Positions 60,990 through 64,000 of a stretch of 64,000 nucleotides of DNA are shown here, one piece after another. Numbering within the stretch: position 1 is the stretch's first letter; every line of letters begins with the position of its first letter. The stretch lies in assembly GCF_013141865.1 (NCBI RefSeq), contig NZ_RCST01000001.1, positions 1,550,001-1,614,000 of the forward strand, read 5' to 3'. The notes under the pieces were generated by a model. That model saw only the letters and a program-made list of their open reading frames with translations. It searched no databases and was not told the origin of the DNA. The position numbers and the translations under genes were made by a program. Origin of the DNA: Methylomonas sp. ZR1. GTDB taxonomy: Bacteria > Pseudomonadota > Gammaproteobacteria > Methylococcales > Methylomonadaceae.

Positions 60990-61415
60990 ATGCTAGATTT
61001 TTTTAAGAACATGCTTGGGATAAATTGCGGATTATCTAAATTGGAAGTATTGATTCTAGATACTGTGCGCAACAATATTGATCCTTCTATGATTAACTTA
61101 TGGGATAGACAGCTGCAAGCGATAAATAAAATTCAGCGTCTTCCTGGTGGCGTTGAGGTAAATTTTTATAGAATGAAAAATGGGAAGCCGAATTTTGATG
61201 GCAATATTGCATTTCCTAATAAATCAGATGAATATGAAATAGCGAAAGTATATCTTCGGATAGAAAATAGTTCGATTGAGAATGTAGCTTCTGTATGGTG
61301 TGTTAAAGGTTTGATTTTTTCAATTGAATACACAAGCTGTGCAGATTATTTTGAAGAAGTTATTGCAATGGATCCAATGCCAGAAATTTCTATTAAATGC
61401 ATACTGAATCAGTAA
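60990..61415 (+). CDS. Candidate immunity protein for Rhs tip 1
   Basis: A 141-residue protein whose ATG directly follows the stop of the Rhs tip (TAAATG). It has no signal peptide, membrane helix or catalytic motif. Recognisable stretches are LWDRQLQAINKIQRLPGG and a Trp/Cys segment (VASVWCVKGLIFSIEY). Position and size fit a cognate immunity protein, as is usual after Rhs toxin tips. The base composition is lower in GC than the Rhs core, also usual. The function is inferred from context. Confidence 0.65.
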   Translation: MLDFFKNMLGINCGLSKLEVLILDTVRNNIDPSMINLWDRQLQAINKIQRLPGGVEVNFYRMKNGKPNFDGNIAFPNKSDEYEIAKVYLRIENSSIENVASVWCVKGLIFSIEYTSCADYFEEVIAMDPMPEISIKCILNQ

Positions 61416-61431
61416 CTTAAAATCAGCGTAG

Positions 61432-61457
61432 GTCCGAATAGCGAAGCGTATTCGGAC
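61432..61457. repeat. REP-like hairpin between immunity gene and second Rhs module
   Basis: GTCCGAATA-GCGAAGCG-TATTCGGAC is a perfect 9-bp stem with an 8-base loop. Hairpins of this form (GTCGGATTAGCGAAGCGTAATCCGAC type) are widespread dispersed repeats in proteobacteria. Confidence 0.6.
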
Positions 61458-61469
61458 GCATGTGATTAA

Positions 61470-63152
61470 AAAAAACGCCGCCTGACCAGCACCACCGCCG
61501 GCGGCAAAACCCTGGCCTACCAATACGACCCGGCCGGCACCCGCACCCGCACCACCTGGCCGGAAGCCACCGCGTTCTACATCACGGCCAGCTACGACGC
61601 CCTCAACCGGCCGACCGCCCTGCTGGAGAACGGCACCGTCAGCCTGGCCAGCTATGCCTACGACGACCTGTCGCGGCGCACCACCGTCACCCTGGGTAAC
61701 GGCACCACCACCGTCACCGGCTACGACGCGCAATCGGCGTTGGCCAGCCTGACCCAAAACCTGGCCGGCACCGCCCAGGACAACACCTGGAGCTACACCC
61801 GCAACCAGGTGCAAGACATCAAAGCGGCCAGCTGGAGCAACAACAGCTACCAATGGACCGGCTACACCAACGGCACCCGCAGCTACACCGCCAACGGCCT
61901 GAACCAATACGCCACGGCCGCCGGCAGCACCTTAAGCTACGACGCCAACGGCAACCTCGGCGGCGACGGCGTGTGGACCTACGCTTACAACCTCGACAAC
62001 CAACTGACCAGCGCCAACAAAACCGGCTCGGCCAACAGCCTGGCCTACGACGGCGCCGGCCGCTTGAGCCAAACCACCCTGGCCGGCGTCGTCACCAACC
62101 TGAGCTACGACGGCAGCGACTTGGTGGCTGAATACAACAGTACCGGCACCTTGCTGAGACGCTACGTACACGGCCCCGGCGTCGACCAACCCCTGGTCTG
62201 GTACGAAGGCGCCGTCACCACCAACAAAACCTGGCTGTACAGCGACCACCAAGGCAGCATCGTCGCCACCGCCAACAGTGCCGGCACCAGTACGGCGATC
62301 TTAAGCTACGGCCCCTATGGCGAACCCAATGCCACCACCGGCGTCCGCTTCCGCTACACCGGTCAGCAGCTGCTGGGACCGCTCAACCTGTACTACTACA
62401 AAGCGCGGATGTACTCGCCTGCCATCGGCCGATTCTTGCAGACTGATCCGATTGGCTACCAGGACGGCTTGAACCTGTATGCCTATGTGGGGAATAATCC
62501 GTTTAACCGTCGCGATCCAAGCGGTTTATTTCTCGAAACTGCCTGGGATGTTGCGAATATCGCTTTGGGGGCCACATCGCTTGCCGCGAATGTTAGCCAA
62601 GGCAATTGGGGCTGGGCCACTTTGGATGCTGCTGGTCTTATCTATGACGGAGTGGCAACCGCCATACCGTTCTTGCCGGCAGGCGTCAGTGCAGGCTTGA
62701 AATCCTTGGAAGCTGGGAATTCAATTCGAACATCCGCTCAAATCGGATACGATGTGTCTCAAGTTGCCGACGTAGCGCATCAAGTCACGCGGATGGCACC
62801 GACAACTTCAAATGCGGCGGTGCAAGGATCGCGCTATCACGATACGGTTGGGAATATCTTGAACGACGGAAACATATTGAGTTCCGGAGCGGCCAATGCT
62901 TTTACAGGGGCAAATCGCGCTAAAGGTGGGCCAGATATATCATGGGGTGGTTCTAATCTTTGGGCAGATTTAACGACGAAAGGGGAGTGGACGAAGCATG
63001 TCAACAAATATACAGGCGATTATGGTTTAGGAATCCCATTATTTTATGAGCGGGGCGTTGGTTTAACCAATGTCAATAGGCTTTACAGTGGTGCGAGTGT
63101 AGGTTTGGCAGGGATACAATTAGGAGCGTCATCTATTTCTGGTAGAAAATAA
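61470..63152 (+). pseudogene. Rhs core with toxin tip 2, 5' truncated (displaced module)
   Basis: The frame opens after a TAA at 61467 inside an A8 run and at once encodes Rhs repeats (KTLAYQYDPAGTRTRTTW, YDALNRPTALLENG), about 350 residues of core in all, ending in the NNPFNRRDPSG junction. The first methionine-like start is deep inside, so the 5' end and secretion parts are missing. The tip (about 210 residues) ends in GPDISWGGSNLWADLTTKGEW, which has the Asp...Asp-x-Thr pattern of restriction-endonuclease-like Tox-REase domains. It probably targets DNA, but that is tentative. Confidence 0.8.
61989..62525 (+). repeat. Rhs core repeat, copy 2
   Basis: This partner of 59934-60470 is gap-free. 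The two copies diverge sharply right after the DPSG codons, where the tip sequences begin. Confidence 0.88.
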
Positions 63153-63194
63153 TAAGTGTCAGTAAGCAAAGGTCTTTATTGAATTATCGTTGGT

Positions 63195-63225
63195 CGAGAA
63201 ACCCGTTATTCTCCGTGGTTTCTCG
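63195..63225. repeat. Hairpin between Rhs tip 2 and its downstream gene
   Basis: CGAGAAACC (63195-63203) pairs with GGTTTCTCG (63217-63225). No T-run follows on either strand. It lies in the 119-base gap before the candidate immunity gene. Confidence 0.4.
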
Positions 63226-63271
63226 GTCGAAAAAAAGTTTCCGGATTTTTCCTCTAACTAGCGAATAATTT

Positions 63272-63688
63272 ATGGCGGTAATTAAAGGTTTATTCTTCAT
63301 AGTCCTAGGTTTAGAGACAAAACAAGGGCCATGGTGGTTAGGTAGCAAGAAGGTTTACTATTATTTACCGCCATCACTTGAACAGCTTCAGGCATTAGCA
63401 AATCAACGTAGTGATATTGTCCTTAAAGAAAGTGACACAGGCAGTAGAGCAGAGAGAGACACCTTAGTATTAGATCCGACCGGGAATATTTCCGGTAAGC
63501 TCTATTTGTCAAAAAGTCATCTTATGACAAAGAATCCCGATGAGAACACATTAAATTGGATGATCGATATCGCGAAACAGCTGAACGGACGGGTCAAAGA
63601 TAATCGAAGCAGAACCTATCGCTCATCTGATGATTATTATGTCGATCCTAAAGATGAAGAGGTGGTTAAGCATAACGCTAGTCTCTGA
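63272..63688 (+). CDS. Candidate immunity protein for Rhs tip 2
   Basis: A 138-residue protein with no recognised family. It contains a Trp/Tyr-rich N-terminal part (GPWWLGSKKVYYYLPPS) and a charged C-terminus (RSSDDYYVDPKDEE). A weak hydrophobic stretch at residues 5-14 is too short for a clear signal peptide. It follows the second Rhs tip on the same strand, the usual place for the cognate immunity gene. No enzymatic motif is seen. Confidence 0.6.
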   Translation: MAVIKGLFFIVLGLETKQGPWWLGSKKVYYYLPPSLEQLQALANQRSDIVLKESDTGSRAERDTLVLDPTGNISGKLYLSKSHLMTKNPDENTLNWMIDIAKQLNGRVKDNRSRTYRSSDDYYVDPKDEEVVKHNASL

Positions 63689-63734
63689 ACCCGTAAGCCA
63701 CAATTGGTAGCCCGCGTAGATACTGTTATCCAAG

Positions 63735-64000
<266 letters not shown>

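Overview
The window looks like chromosomal DNA of a gammaproteobacterial (type I) methanotroph close to Methylomonas. The basis is a mxaFJGIR-x-SACKL methanol dehydrogenase operon whose MxaF carries the calcium-type WDYA motif, a nas/nrt assimilatory nitrate operon, an NAD-dependent isocitrate dehydrogenase beside aconitase B, and families of short GC-rich palindromic repeats. The genus is inferred from gene content, not from a database match.

Layout. 1-9159 (+): the 3' end of mxaF, then mxaJ, mxaG, mxaI, mxaR, an unnamed membrane gene, mxaS, mxaA, mxaC, mxaK and mxaL. These encode the periplasmic methanol dehydrogenase, its cytochrome cL and its maturation machinery. 9161-20110 (-): one nitrate operon, nrtA-nrtB-nrtCD (fused)-porin-nasB-like-nasA-EAL. 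It is preceded by a sigma-54 -24/-12 promoter, two hexaloop hairpins of the ANTAR-antiterminator type and a strong intrinsic terminator. 20561-26475: two small unknown genes and a hybrid histidine kinase with an HD-GYP response regulator. 26757-30579 (-): a leaderless peptidoglycan hydrolase, a lipoprotein and two membrane proteins. 31043-32974 (+): a second-type FtsH. 33025-37803 (-): an AT-rich island with an SH3/NlpC-like protein, a PhoD-like phosphatase, a membrane protein and a coiled-coil lipoprotein. 37951-42975: a convergent LuxR regulator and hybrid kinase, then an ABC-2 exporter. 43299-47523 (+): icd, a Uma2-family nuclease and acnB. 47640-52547 (-): a membrane protein, a HIT protein, MepA, an acyltransferase and DbpA.

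53-64 kb is accessory DNA. An AT-rich lipoprotein/hydrolase gene is split at a TA dinucleotide by an IS630-family element, and removing the element restores its GHSMG serine motif in frame. Next come a PD-(D/E)XK-like nuclease gene and a helicase IV homologue that has lost its ATP-binding N-terminus but carries an embedded nuclease-like domain. They are followed by a KfrA-like coiled-coil DNA-binding gene with a 16-bp palindrome, two tandem Rhs tip/immunity modules that share a 537-bp core repeat, and the 3' end of an IS110-family transposase running off the window.

The strongest signals are the complete nitrate-control leader, the exactly reversible IS630 disruption, the decayed helicase-nuclease locus and the displaced Rhs toxin modules. 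No tRNA, rRNA or CRISPR array was seen.
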